Made by a program: the position numbers and the translations under genes
Notes under the pieces: model-generated
What the model was told of the DNA's origin: nothing
What the model saw: only the letters and a program-made list of their open reading frames with translations
The model's database searches: none
Part shown: piece by piece, positions 1 to 8,578 of the stretch
Numbering within the stretch: the first letter of the stretch is position 1
How the letters are laid out: each line of letters starts with the position of its first letter
Origin: Pirellulales bacterium
GTDB lineage: Bacteria; Planctomycetota; Planctomycetia; Pirellulales; JAICIG01
Reading direction: 5' to 3'
Assembly (NCBI GenBank): GCA_025927475.1
Contig: JAICLL010000039.1
Location: 1 to 43,158, forward strand
Length of the DNA stretch: 43,158 nucleotides

Positions 1-993
1 GGCGGCGCATTGAGGATCTGGAGCGAAAAGCGGGTGGCTCGCGGACCGTGAAGGTGGACGAGCCTTACTCGATGCGTGCTGAAGAGCAGCGACAGCAACG
101 CCGGGCCGGCGCAAAGCGCAAGCGTAACCGGAAGAAACGCATGGGCGGCCGACTTGCCCAAGAGCGAAGGCCCCGCCGACAAATCGGCCCAATCGGGCAC
201 GAACTCCCATGGCTCGCGCCGCAAATCGTCGCGGTTGAATGCCGAACGACGTGCCGGTACCGAGGTAGCTGGTGAGCGTCTTCAGCACGATTGCCGCGCT
301 GCGTTCGAAGGTTGGCGTCGACACCGTCCGGCCTGGCTCGCCCGAAAGGACAACCTTCACGCGCGAGCCTACCCGCAGGGCCGATAAACCGATGATCGCA
401 CCGGCCAACACGGGATACGAAAGATGGTGAGCCGGGTTGCCCATCGAGCCGGAACAATCTACGCCCAGATATAGATCGACGGGCACCGTCTCAGGCTCCG
501 TTCCGCGATTCGTTCCGAATTGCCGTTGGCGCGTTGTGACGCCGGGAACGACCCGCGGGCTGGTCAGCAGTGTGCCGAGCCAATCCACCTGATCAAGCGG
601 CGCACCGAGTTCCCACACGTCGAGTCCCTCGGGCAACGGATCAGTCGCCTGCGGCAGTTTGCGCACCGGAAACGGAATTAAATGCGGCGTGGCTCGCTCG
701 CGATAATAGCGAGCGGTTACTTCGTCTGGATCGAGGTCGATGCCGGCGGCTTTCAACAGCTCGGCATACTCGATCGGTTGCCGGTAGGTCCTGGCCGTCT
801 TGATGCCGGTCTGCCGGGCCTTGTCTTTCTGGCCCTCAATGTGACGTTCGGGCGGCGGACTCTCGACGCCGGAAAGGGCCGGATCGTCGGCGGGATGAAC
901 GGCGCCGCCGCGTTCTTCATCGTCGATTTCGGTCAGGCCGTCGGGAATGGCCCCGCTGCCGGCGCCGCGCGTGTCGTTCCAGATTGAACGGGG
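1..993 (-). pseudogene. VWA-domain part of a broken metallopeptidase/VWA protein (runs off the left edge)
   Basis: Read on the minus strand, this frame is open from 993 to the window edge with no stop, and it has no evident start of its own: a TAG lies just upstream at 996-994. It encodes an acidic linker (IPDGLTEIDDEERGG), then YRQPIEYAELLKAAGIDLD, RYYRERATPHLIPFP and a VWA domain. Its metal-ion site is DCSGSM at 460-443, preceded by VPVDLYLGV. The text resembles the C-terminal half of VWA proteins that carry an N-terminal metallopeptidase domain (DUF2201-type). The N-terminal half lies directly upstream but in another frame, so a deletion or frameshift separates them. Below about 235 this frame loses protein character, while another minus frame reads plausibly (FNRDDLRREPWEF), which suggests a second shift. 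The domain call is firm. Pseudogene status is inferred and could also reflect sequencing error. Confidence 0.6.
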
Positions 994-1348
994 CTAAATG
1001 TTCTTTGGTCGGCAGGCCCCGCCGCATCCGCGCCAGCATCCGGGCGTTATCGGTCAGATCGGCTGGGCAATACACGTGATGCCCGATCTCATGTGCGAGA
1101 ATCTCCCTGCCAAAACCTTGCAAGCCCTGTTCGGCCACTAGCCGCAGGCTAATGACGACCGAGTGATCGACCAGGCGAATCATGGCAAAGCTGCCGGTGA
1201 GCTGAGCCGCCGCTTCCTCGGCCCGGGTAAAACACCACGTCGGCTCGTGCAATTGCACAAAGCGGCTCCAGACCTCCAGTGCGGCCGGCCATTGCTCCGA
1301 CCATTGGCGAGCGAGCGCATCGGCCGCGACTGCCGACATATCATCCAT
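917..1348 (-). pseudogene. Zinc-metallopeptidase N-terminal part of the same broken protein
   Basis: The ATG at 1348 overlaps the stop of the upstream ATPase-like gene (ATGGATGA), a normal sign of translational coupling. The product begins MDDMSAVAADALARQW and carries the zinc motif HEIGHHVYCPADL, followed by ARMLARMRRGLPTKEHLAPF. In the DUF2201-type family, as I recall it, the next stretch is a long helical region leading to a VWA domain. Here the reading frame runs into low-quality Arg-rich sequence and stops at 917, while the VWA domain resumes in another frame around 980. The simplest reading is an internal deletion that also shifted the frame, leaving the HExxH peptidase motif without its VWA partner. 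A separate short peptidase is possible but less likely. Confidence 0.6.
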
Positions 1349-2429
1349 GCCCTGTTGATGTGCGTGCCACGAGAAAGACGTAATGCGACGTGGGTAGCGT
1401 GACCGCCAGCGTTTGCCCATCGCAGGCAAAACTGCTGGCGCAGGCCAATTCGCCAAGCTGCTGCTGCATTGCGCCCCACGTGAGTCGGCCCGAGGCATCC
1501 AGCGTGGTCGGCAAAGGAACGTCGGAAGCCGCAGAGCCGGAGGGAACTGCCACAGTGCGCTGCCATAGTGTGCCGAAAGCATCGGCCAAAAGCTGCCATG
1601 CGGCGTCGCCGTCGAAAACAAACAGTGCATCACCCTGCGCCCTGACCGTCGGCGGGCGCAGGCACGGGCCGCCGAATCCACGGAAGCCACCGGTTGTACG
1701 GACGATGCGCAACGACCGGTCAACCGTGGCGGCAGGGTTCGTTTGCGGCAAGTACCAACGGTCGGTTTCGAGCTGCGCGAGTCGCTGGCGCCAATCGGTT
1801 TCGGCAATGTCACACGATGCATCGAGCACGAGAGCTGACAGTCTCCATGGTAGCTCGTGCGCAATCCGCAGCGCCGTCGAGCGATATTGGACAAGGCCTG
1901 TCCGCCAGGCAGCGAGTTTTCCGGCGTCGAGCCATTGCGGTACGCTATCGCAGTGCGGCGCCAGGCGAGCCATCAGTCCGATCCATTCTTGGATGGCCCG
2001 CCGCACATCCCGTAGCGAATAGCCGGCCAGCACGCCCATTAGAATGGCGCTTGAGGTCTTGCCGCGCCCCGGCCCACCGATGAGCAGGCATTTCGCGCGC
2101 ACCGCGAACGTCAATAGCGGCAGCAGTACAAAGCTGGAGTAGCTTTGCCCCGAAGGGAGCGTCAGGGCCCCCTTGGCATCACCGAACACAAAGGTTTGCG
2201 GCGGCCCCTCCTGATATTCGATGTCGTAAAATGGGCTGATGACCGCATGATTGACAATCCAGAAATACGCCTGACGAAGTTTTTCGTCCAATGCCAAGAC
2301 TTGGCCATCAGGCTCCTCGGCCTGCACGGGACCGCGGTAAAGGTCGGCCACATCGAACTCGCCCGCCGCCCGCTGAACCTGAGGATTCGTCGGCGCCTCG
2401 GAAACTCGCTGAAACAATTTGCCGAGCAT
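1341..2429 (-). CDS. MoxR-like ATPase fragment fused to a propeller-like segment (362 aa, probably decayed)
   Basis: The start at 2429 has AGGG about 7 bases upstream; a TTG at 2495 is an alternative. Residues 1-148 match the N-terminus of a MoxR-type AAA+ ATPase, with Walker A GGPGRGKTS at about 118-126 followed by AILMGVLAGYSLRDVRRAIQ. The family then normally has Walker B, sensor 1 and the arginine finger, and none of these can be seen. The text switches to a different kind of sequence (LVLDASCDIAETDWR, GDALFVFDGDAAWQLL), with repeated beta-strand-like stretches suggesting a propeller or accessory protein. I infer an in-frame deletion that joined the ATPase head to a neighbouring protein. 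With the downstream metallopeptidase/VWA it recalls MoxR-VWA-beta-propeller ternary systems. ATP hydrolysis is unlikely without Walker B. Confidence 0.6.
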   Translation of the reverse strand: MLGKLFQRVSEAPTNPQVQRAAGEFDVADLYRGPVQAEEPDGQVLALDEKLRQAYFWIVNHAVISPFYDIEYQEGPPQTFVFGDAKGALTLPSGQSYSSFVLLPLLTFAVRAKCLLIGGPGRGKTSSAILMGVLAGYSLRDVRRAIQEWIGLMARLAPHCDSVPQWLDAGKLAAWRTGLVQYRSTALRIAHELPWRLSALVLDASCDIAETDWRQRLAQLETDRWYLPQTNPAATVDRSLRIVRTTGGFRGFGGPCLRPPTVRAQGDALFVFDGDAAWQLLADAFGTLWQRTVAVPSGSAASDVPLPTTLDASGRLTWGAMQQQLGELACASSFACDGQTLAVTLPTSHYVFLVARTSTGHG

Positions 2430-2852
2430 TCGTAGCCCTAGCGCGGTTTTTGGAAAGTCTGTTTTCGGACGGTGCGCGAAGTCACGGCGGACCAACGATC
2501 GGCACGCGGCTCGCCGTAGGTTCGCGGCTGGCGATCGCCAGATTCATGTTTGGAAACATCTTCAGTGCCTGTTGGTAAATCAGATTCAGGGCATCCCTTG
2601 TACCATGTGAGATTTGTCGGCGTCACCCATAGCAGCCATGCGTCGGCCTCGATTGTTTTTCGGTCATGACGGCCATTGTACCACAGTAGTCGAGAATACG
2701 AGAGCAATCGCCGAATCGACTAGGCGACTCGTTGCCGCCCGCTCTCCCTATCGCGGAGTCGAGCAGCCGACTGTGCAAAACGCCGCAATGTCAGCTACGA
2801 TAGGAGCCAGTGATCGGGATTCCATCGCGCTGTCTTAAAGGAGTGGTGTCCG
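2430..2852. other. Gene-poor stretch between divergent genes
   Basis: About 420 bases between the ATPase-like gene and the YWTD gene. On the minus strand near 2481-2610 a short open stretch reads ALNLIYQQALKMFPNMNLA and ends in VPIVGPP before a stop. It looks protein-like but has no start codon and a stop just upstream, so it may be the tail of a lost gene. The plus-strand 3' part holds the ribosome-binding site AAAGGAG (2837-2843) of the next gene. No convincing promoter or terminator was seen. Confidence 0.35.
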
Positions 2853-3707
2853 ATGAAACATCTTCTACTGCTGGCGGCGGTCATTTGCTTGGCGGGTTCG
2901 ACGCTCGCCGGGGCCGATGATTCGGCGGCCGATACGTTGGGCGTGATGTATTGGACCGATCGCACGGCGGGCATCTACCGCGCCGCCCGCGATGGCAGCG
3001 AAATCCGGCTCATTGTGCCGCGGACCATCATCGACTCCATCGCCGTGGATGCCGACGGCGAGCGGCTCTATTGGACGCTCATCACCAATCGCGGGCTGAA
3101 GAATGTCGAACTGTGGCAAAGCAAGCTCGATGGCAGTGTGCCCGTCCGCTTGGCCGACGACATCAACTGGTGTGGCGACGTGGCGTTTGATCCTGTTGAT
3201 AAAAAGGTGTATCTCTCCAGCCTCGGCGACGGCAAGATCATCTGCCTGAACGCCGATGGCTCGGGGCGGCGCGATTTTCTGGCCGGGCTGTCGCCGCCGT
3301 CGCGGTTGTTCGTCGACACCGAGAAGCGCAAGCTCTATTGGGCCAGCAACGGTCTGCCGCGACTCGACTGCGTGAACCTCGATGGCACGCAGCGCGAGGC
3401 GGCGCTGACCAAGCTGCCCGGCGTCGCCTTCGGGTTTGGCATCGATCCGGTCGAGCAGATGGTGTATTGGACGTATCCCGCCGGCGAGCTTTACCGCTCG
3501 AAGCTCGATGGCAGCCAGCGGCAGAAACTCGCCGGCGGGTTGAACCAGCCCGACGGGCTGGCGATCGACGTCGATAACCGCAAGCTCTACTGGGCCGAGA
3601 AAGGCAAGATCAGCCAGGCCAATCTCGACGGCAGCACAATCGAGGTGCTCGTCAGCGGCAAATCGGATTTGTACAGCTCGCTGGAGATTCTGCCGCCGAA
3701 GGAGTAA
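2853..3707 (+). CDS. Secreted YWTD-type (LDL-receptor-like) beta-propeller protein
   Basis: 284 aa. AAAGGAG sits 9 bases before the ATG. Residues 1-21 form a Sec signal peptide ending near LAGADD. The rest is a chain of blades with the YWT/LYW pattern: VMYWTDRTAGIYR, LYWTLITNRG, KVYLSSLGDG, KLYWASNGLPRLD, MVYWTYPAGELYRSKLDG and KLYWAEKGKISQANLDG. These are the class B repeats of LDL-receptor-like propellers, six or so blades making one closed domain. Such proteins are common in planctomycetes as secreted or periplasmic proteins of unknown ligand, and the fold suggests binding rather than catalysis. It converges with the sulfatase gene and is not in an operon. The family call is firm and the ligand is unknown. 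Confidence 0.88.
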   Translation: MKHLLLLAAVICLAGSTLAGADDSAADTLGVMYWTDRTAGIYRAARDGSEIRLIVPRTIIDSIAVDADGERLYWTLITNRGLKNVELWQSKLDGSVPVRLADDINWCGDVAFDPVDKKVYLSSLGDGKIICLNADGSGRRDFLAGLSPPSRLFVDTEKRKLYWASNGLPRLDCVNLDGTQREAALTKLPGVAFGFGIDPVEQMVYWTYPAGELYRSKLDGSQRQKLAGGLNQPDGLAIDVDNRKLYWAEKGKISQANLDGSTIEVLVSGKSDLYSSLEILPPKE

Positions 3708-3758
3708 AAGCGCGGTGTCCGCCCCCGTCCAGCTTGCCTCGAGGGTATCGCGGCGGCG

Positions 3759-5180
3759 TCATTTTGGCAGCGTTTCGTTCGCCGCGCTTTCGTTCGCTTT
3801 GTCGTAAAGCGCTTTGAGCCGCCCGACGATCTCCGGATGCTCCGCCGCGATATCGGTTTGCTCGCCGGGATCGTTTCCGAGATCAAAAAGCTGCATCGCT
3901 TGGGGAGCATCGCCGGTCGTCAGTCCGGGGTAGTCGCTGGGACTATACTGTTCAAACGGGGCGAGCAGGGTGACGCCGTCGGGAGCGCGAGGATCGGTCC
4001 AGAGGCGATTGCGCTGCTTGAGACCGCTGAAGGGATCGCGCGGGGGAAGCACGTGCAGCTTCCAACGCTCAGTGCGCACCGCGGCCAGCCGCGCGCCTTG
4101 CTGCCCGAAAATCGCCTCGTGCCGGCTGGGAGCGTCGCCGAGAAAGAGCGGCATGAGGTCGCGGCCGTCGATCACGCGATCCTCGGGCGGCGCAATGCCG
4201 GCCGCCTTGAGTACGGTCGAGAACAGGTCCATCATCACGGCGGGCGAGTGGTTGACGTGACCCGCCGGGATTTTTTTTGGCCAGCGGGCAATGCACGGCA
4301 CGCGATAGCCGCCTTCATATGAGCTGCCTTTCATGCCCCGCAGGCCGCCGCTGCTGCCGCCAAACCAGGGGCCGTTGTCGCTGGCGAAGATCACCAGCGT
4401 TTTCTCGTCCAGGCCCAGCTCCGCAAGCTTGGCCAGCACCTCGCCGACGCTGGCGTCGAGATCCATCAGCACATCGCCATACAGGCCCGCGCCGCTCTTT
4501 TTGTAGAACTGCTCAGCAGGCGCCAGCGGTTTGTGCGGCATAGCATGCGCAAAATAGAAGAAGAACGGCTTGGCGCGGTTGCGTTCAAGGAAGTCCAGCG
4601 CGCGGGCGGTGTAGCGCCGCGTGAGCGTCGTCTGAACGACCGGATATTCGATCGGCGTGGTTCCCTCGATGAGTTTGACCGGGCGCATATCGTTGCTATA
4701 GAGAATGCCCAGGTATTCGTCGAAGCCGCGCCCGGTGGGCATCTGCTCCGCTCGCTGGTGGCCCAAGTGCCATTTGCCGACCGTGCCCGTGGCGTACCCC
4801 GCCTGGTGGAACAACTGGGCCAGCGTCACTTCACCTTCGGGCAAGGCCAGGGCGTCGGCGTTCGCCCCTCCGTCGGGCGCGGGATTGCCGTTCATGCCAC
4901 AGCGAAACGGGTAGCGTCCGGTCAACAGCGCCGCCCGCGTGGGAGCGCAGAACGGCATGGGCGTATTGAACTGCGTCAATCGCGCGCCCTCGGCCGCCAT
5001 GCGATCGAGGTTCGGCGTCTTGAACTTTAGATGACCGTAACACGCCAGATCGCCATAGCCCAGGTCGTCGGCCAAAATCACGACCACGTTGGGCCTGTCG
5101 GGCTGCTCGGCCGACGCCTCGGCGGCGGCATGGGATAAACTAAGCCCGAGCGCAACGACGATCGTGAGCGAGCCAATCAT
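3759..5180 (-). CDS. Exported sulfatase (arylsulfatase family, formylglycine type)
   Basis: 473 aa from the ATG at 5180, which gives a clean signal peptide (MIGSLTIVVALGLSLSHAAA). A start at 5288 would add 36 residues and overlap the kinase gene upstream. It hydrolyses sulfate esters, probably in the periplasm. Motifs seen: NVVVILADDLGYGDLACYG with the metal-binding Asp pair; the signature CAPTRAALLTGRYP, with Cys78 to be converted to formylglycine; GKWHLG; FASDNGPWFGGS; and a C-terminal RLKALYDKANE helix. The CxPxR form predicts maturation by a formylglycine-generating enzyme, which is not in this window. Planctomycetes have many such genes for degrading sulfated polysaccharides, and the true substrate cannot be read from sequence. 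It follows the kinase gene on the same strand after 67 bases. Confidence 0.92.
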   Translation of the reverse strand: MIGSLTIVVALGLSLSHAAAEASAEQPDRPNVVVILADDLGYGDLACYGHLKFKTPNLDRMAAEGARLTQFNTPMPFCAPTRAALLTGRYPFRCGMNGNPAPDGGANADALALPEGEVTLAQLFHQAGYATGTVGKWHLGHQRAEQMPTGRGFDEYLGILYSNDMRPVKLIEGTTPIEYPVVQTTLTRRYTARALDFLERNRAKPFFFYFAHAMPHKPLAPAEQFYKKSGAGLYGDVLMDLDASVGEVLAKLAELGLDEKTLVIFASDNGPWFGGSSGGLRGMKGSSYEGGYRVPCIARWPKKIPAGHVNHSPAVMMDLFSTVLKAAGIAPPEDRVIDGRDLMPLFLGDAPSRHEAIFGQQGARLAAVRTERWKLHVLPPRDPFSGLKQRNRLWTDPRAPDGVTLLAPFEQYSPSDYPGLTTGDAPQAMQLFDLGNDPGEQTDIAAEHPEIVGRLKALYDKANESAANETLPK

Positions 5181-5247
5181 AAAGGCGCAATGCGGGTCGA
5201 TCTGCTCATCCAGGTGGAAGCGAATGGTCCTGCCCTTGCCCAGCCTT

Positions 5248-7998
5248 CTAATCGTTCCGTCGTTTTTCGTCTTCCATTGAGATCGCATCGGCAGGACCTG
5301 GTTGGTATTGCGTCGCCGCGGCCAAGCCCAGCACTTTTTCCAGTGCCGCGGCGCCCGCCGGCTTGGTGAGATGATGATCGAACCCCGCCTCCAGCGCCCG
5401 CCGCTTGTCTTCCTCTTGGCCCCAGCCGGTCAAGGCGATCAGCGTCACGTCGCTGCCCCACGGCTCCTGACGAATGCGGCGCGCCGCCTCGTAGCCGTTC
5501 ATTTTCGGCAGGCCGATGTCGAGCAACAACACGCTCGGCCGGAGCGTCGCCGCGGCCTGCAAGGCTTCGAGGCCATCGTGGGCGGTGTGCGTGTCGTGGC
5601 CCATCAGCCTCAGAATCATCGCGGTCGTTTCCGCGGCGTCGCGGTTGTCGTCGACCACCAGAATTCGGCGTTTCGCCGCGCGGCGCGATGTTCCGCCGTT
5701 GTGGCCTGGATTGAACGCCGGCGCGGGAACTTCGAGCACGGGCAGGCGGACGATGAATTCACTGCCCATGCCCGCGCCTTCGCTGCGGGCTTCGACCGTG
5801 CCGCCGTGCAACTCGACCAGCCCCTTGACCAGCGCCAGCCCGATGCCCAGGCCGCCTTGCGCCCGCTCGAGCGCCGGGGCCACCTGCGAGAACATCTCGA
5901 AGATGTGCGACAAATGATCGGCGGGTATTCCAATGCCGGTGTCGCGCACCGAGATCATCGCCTGCCCGTGCTGTCGCTGCACGGTCAACGAAATCTGACC
6001 GCCTTGCTCGGTGTACTTGGCGGCGTTGGTGAGCAGGTTTGCGATCACTTGGGCCAGCCGAACCTGGTCGGCCTCCAAGTAGATCGGTTCGAGCGGCGCC
6101 ATGACCGTCAGCTCATGTGCCGAGGCCTCGATGAGCGGGCGGGAGGTTTCCACGGCGCTCTGCACTACCGCGGCGATTTCAACCCGCTCTTTGCGCAGCA
6201 GCAGTTTGCCTTGGGTGATGCGCGAGATGTCGAGCAGATCGTCGATCAGCCGGACCATCTGATCGACCTGCCGCCCCATCAGGCTGCGGGCCTGGTCGAG
6301 CATCGAAGCGTCGCCCGCCGATAGCCTTATCAGCTCCAGCGCGTTGCGCAGCGGGGCCAGCGGGTTGCGCAACTCATGGGCCAACGTCGCCAAAAACTCG
6401 TCCTTGCGGCGGTCGGCGTCTTGCAGTTTGGCATAAAGCTGTGCGTTCTCAATCGCGATGGCCGAGCGCTGGGCAACTTCTTCGGCAAGGGTCAAATCGG
6501 CCTTGGTATATCGCCGGCCCGATTCGGCAGAAACGAAGGTGATGACGCCTAAGGTGCTGCCGCGCCCCCGCAGCGGCACGCAAAGATACGATTTCAAGCC
6601 AAGGGCCTGAAGAATCCGCAGATGCTCAGCGTCTTTGGCCGCCTGGACGATCAGGGCTTCAGGAATTTCCTCCATCATCTCCGACTGTCCGGTGCGCATG
6701 ACCCGATGAGGCCCGTGCGGCTCATCAGGATCGGGCGGGTATTGCTGCCGCAGTTCGTCGGCCAGCCGGAGTTTTTGTGGGTCGATGTGGGCCACGGCCA
6801 ATCGCCGCAACGAGCCATCGGATTCCGAGACATCGACAATACACCAATCGGCAAAGAAGGGCACGGCGAGCCAGGCGATTTTCTCCAAGGTCGCGTCGTA
6901 GTCTTCCACCGCCGCCAAAGCGCTGCTGGCTTCGGCCAGATAGCGCGCCGTCTCCTCGGCCCGCTTTTGTTCGTGAATGTCGGTGCTGCTGCCGAACCAA
7001 CGGACCACGTTTCCGGCCTCGTCACGGACGGGCATGGTCCTGATGAGATGCCAACGGTAGCTTTGCCGTTGCTGATCGAACAGGCGGATTTCCATGTCGA
7101 AGGCGGCGCCGCCCGCCAGGCAAGCCGCCCAGCGCTCGCCGGCGGGCTGGGCATCGTCAGGGTGTAGAAATTGCGCCCAGGCGCCGCTGCCCACGGTTTG
7201 CGGCAGCCCGGTGAATTCTGTCCAGCGGCGGTTGAGATAGTCGATTTCGCCGTCGGGGCCGGCCGTCCAGACAATCTGCGGCATGGCGTCGGCCAACTGG
7301 CGCCAGCGCGCTTCCGACTCAGCAATCGCCTGGCGGGCCTCGATGGCGTCTTCCATCAGGCTCACCGCGGCGTGGCGTTGATCGGCCGCGTGCTGCGTCT
7401 CGACGGCCTGATACGCGGCCGAGGCAAAGCGGCCGAGGCTTTCCAGCAGCCGCAAGTCCTCGGCATCGAAGCGGCGGCTGGCGTCATGGGCGATGGCCCA
7501 GATCGTGCCTACCGCCTTGCCGCCCACATAAAACGGAACCAGCAAGCCCTCTTCGGCCAGGGGAGTGGCCGCCGATAAATAAGGATAGCGCCGCTCCCAG
7601 CGCGTGAACAACATCGGCCGATTGCAGTCCAGCACGTCGCCGCAGGGGCCGAAGTCGCGCGGCGTGCCTCCGCCCAAGTGCGGCGCCCACGCGCCAGCGA
7701 TGGCCGCCCAGTAAAAACGCTCGCCATCGCGGGTGAGCAGGCTGAGGCCGGCGGAACCTGCCTGCAACACTTCCACCACTTTTTCGACGAGCGTTTGCAG
7801 AATGGTGCGGGGCGATTCGGCCAGCGCCACCACCAGCGCCGCCAAGGCCTGCGTCTCGACTTCGTAATTCGGCGGGCGCGTGGAACGCCGCTGCAACTCT
7901 TCCGTGCGCAGCACCGATTCCAACGGCAGCGCTTTTAACAACAGCGCTTCCTGTGGCAGCGCTTCTTCGACCTCTCTTGGTTCGCTCAGGTCGCGCAT
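5248..7998 (-). CDS. Hybrid sensor histidine kinase, GAF-PAS-GAF-HisKA-HATPase-REC
   Basis: 916 aa. The ATG at 7998 is preceded by GGGGAGGG, which fixes the start. There are no membrane segments, so it is a cytosolic sensor. Order: GAF about 50-200 (GLLVPFYVGGKAVGTIWAI), PAS about 230-345 (MPQIVWTAGPDGEIDYLNRR, with a PAC tail VVRWFGSSTDI), second GAF about 365-520, HisKA with phospho-acceptor His541 in ATLAHELRNPLAP, HATPase with N-box ANLLTNAAKY and G-boxes DTGIGIP and GGLGIGLALV, and a C-terminal receiver with acidic pair Asp783/784, phospho-acceptor Asp827 (LLLDIGLPKMNG) and Lys879. The output partner is not evident because the receiver is terminal and no DNA-binding regulator is adjacent. 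The input signal is unknown, and the GAF and PAS domains could bind small ligands or haem. Confidence 0.93.
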   Translation of the reverse strand: MRDLSEPREVEEALPQEALLLKALPLESVLRTEELQRRSTRPPNYEVETQALAALVVALAESPRTILQTLVEKVVEVLQAGSAGLSLLTRDGERFYWAAIAGAWAPHLGGGTPRDFGPCGDVLDCNRPMLFTRWERRYPYLSAATPLAEEGLLVPFYVGGKAVGTIWAIAHDASRRFDAEDLRLLESLGRFASAAYQAVETQHAADQRHAAVSLMEDAIEARQAIAESEARWRQLADAMPQIVWTAGPDGEIDYLNRRWTEFTGLPQTVGSGAWAQFLHPDDAQPAGERWAACLAGGAAFDMEIRLFDQQRQSYRWHLIRTMPVRDEAGNVVRWFGSSTDIHEQKRAEETARYLAEASSALAAVEDYDATLEKIAWLAVPFFADWCIVDVSESDGSLRRLAVAHIDPQKLRLADELRQQYPPDPDEPHGPHRVMRTGQSEMMEEIPEALIVQAAKDAEHLRILQALGLKSYLCVPLRGRGSTLGVITFVSAESGRRYTKADLTLAEEVAQRSAIAIENAQLYAKLQDADRRKDEFLATLAHELRNPLAPLRNALELIRLSAGDASMLDQARSLMGRQVDQMVRLIDDLLDISRITQGKLLLRKERVEIAAVVQSAVETSRPLIEASAHELTVMAPLEPIYLEADQVRLAQVIANLLTNAAKYTEQGGQISLTVQRQHGQAMISVRDTGIGIPADHLSHIFEMFSQVAPALERAQGGLGIGLALVKGLVELHGGTVEARSEGAGMGSEFIVRLPVLEVPAPAFNPGHNGGTSRRAAKRRILVVDDNRDAAETTAMILRLMGHDTHTAHDGLEALQAAATLRPSVLLLDIGLPKMNGYEAARRIRQEPWGSDVTLIALTGWGQEEDKRRALEAGFDHHLTKPAGAAALEKVLGLAAATQYQPGPADAISMEDEKRRND

Positions 7999-8168
7999 GC
8001 AACCCTCCCCCTGCGGTTGCCTCAAGCAGCTCGGGGTCCACCCCACGGCAAACCTCAACCGTTGTGCATGATGACAGCCAAATCGATGCCGCGGAAGAAA
8101 TCGCCCCAAGTCGCGGGCCGACTTCTCTCTCAGAGTTTGTAACCGGAATTTCGCAGATTACAAGGGTT

Positions 8169-8465
8169 TTACGCGATCGCTAGCCCCAAGGCTAGCACCA
8201 GCGGCTCGATGGCATTCGCCCAAATCTGGTAACCCGAGGCCGTCAAGTGCGTATTGTCGCCACAATCGCGTTCGTCTGGGCAATTGTTTGCCGCTTAGCA
8301 TCATCGGCCGGTCCCTGCGGTGGGGACAGCCATCACCAGAATCTTGGCGTCGGGCAAGGCGCTGCGCAGCTCATCGAGATGGTAGGTTTTGTTTCCCGCC
8401 CAACGGGACTTGTCGCCGTTGAGCGCTGACTGAGCAGCCAGCAGGCGCACTTTGCCATGAAGGAG
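8169..8465 (-). pseudogene. Remnant of an SGNH/GDSL-type hydrolase
   Basis: In the gap between the kinase and permease genes, the minus strand keeps two pieces of a GDSL/SGNH esterase-like protein in different frames. The upstream piece reads YHLDELRSALPDAKILVMAV and hits a stop in TAGTGR. The downstream piece reads DNTHLTASGYQIWANAIEPL and ends at TAA 8171-8169. The latter is the characteristic C-terminal block of the family, with the catalytic Asp-x-x-His. Between them the text of the expected linker (IAQTNAIVA) appears in a third frame. The N-terminal GDSL block is missing. This is a frameshifted, 5'-truncated pseudogene, and the neighbouring 8466-8578 and 8002-8168 hold nothing else I can recognise. 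Confidence 0.7.
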
Positions 8466-8578
8466 ACGGGGGCGAGGGCCGGTGGTCAGGAGACGATCTG
8501 GCTGGCACGCGCTTTCAGCCGCCGAGGAGTTGGGTTAGACTGAATCGGCTGCCTAATTCGCCTAACGGGAGTGCCCGG

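Noticed and set aside
48..275. Plus-strand basic open frame at the left edge
   Set aside because: It is highly Arg/Lys-rich but has no recognisable domain, and the VWA remnant is read on the other strand. A real partial gene here is not fully excluded.
2438..2707. Minus-strand 89-codon open frame before the ATPase
   Set aside because: It overlaps the ATPase start and lacks any recognised motif. Only a short piece in another frame looked protein-like.
3708..3758. Terminator between the convergent YWTD and sulfatase genes
   Set aside because: No stable hairpin followed by a T tract could be seen.
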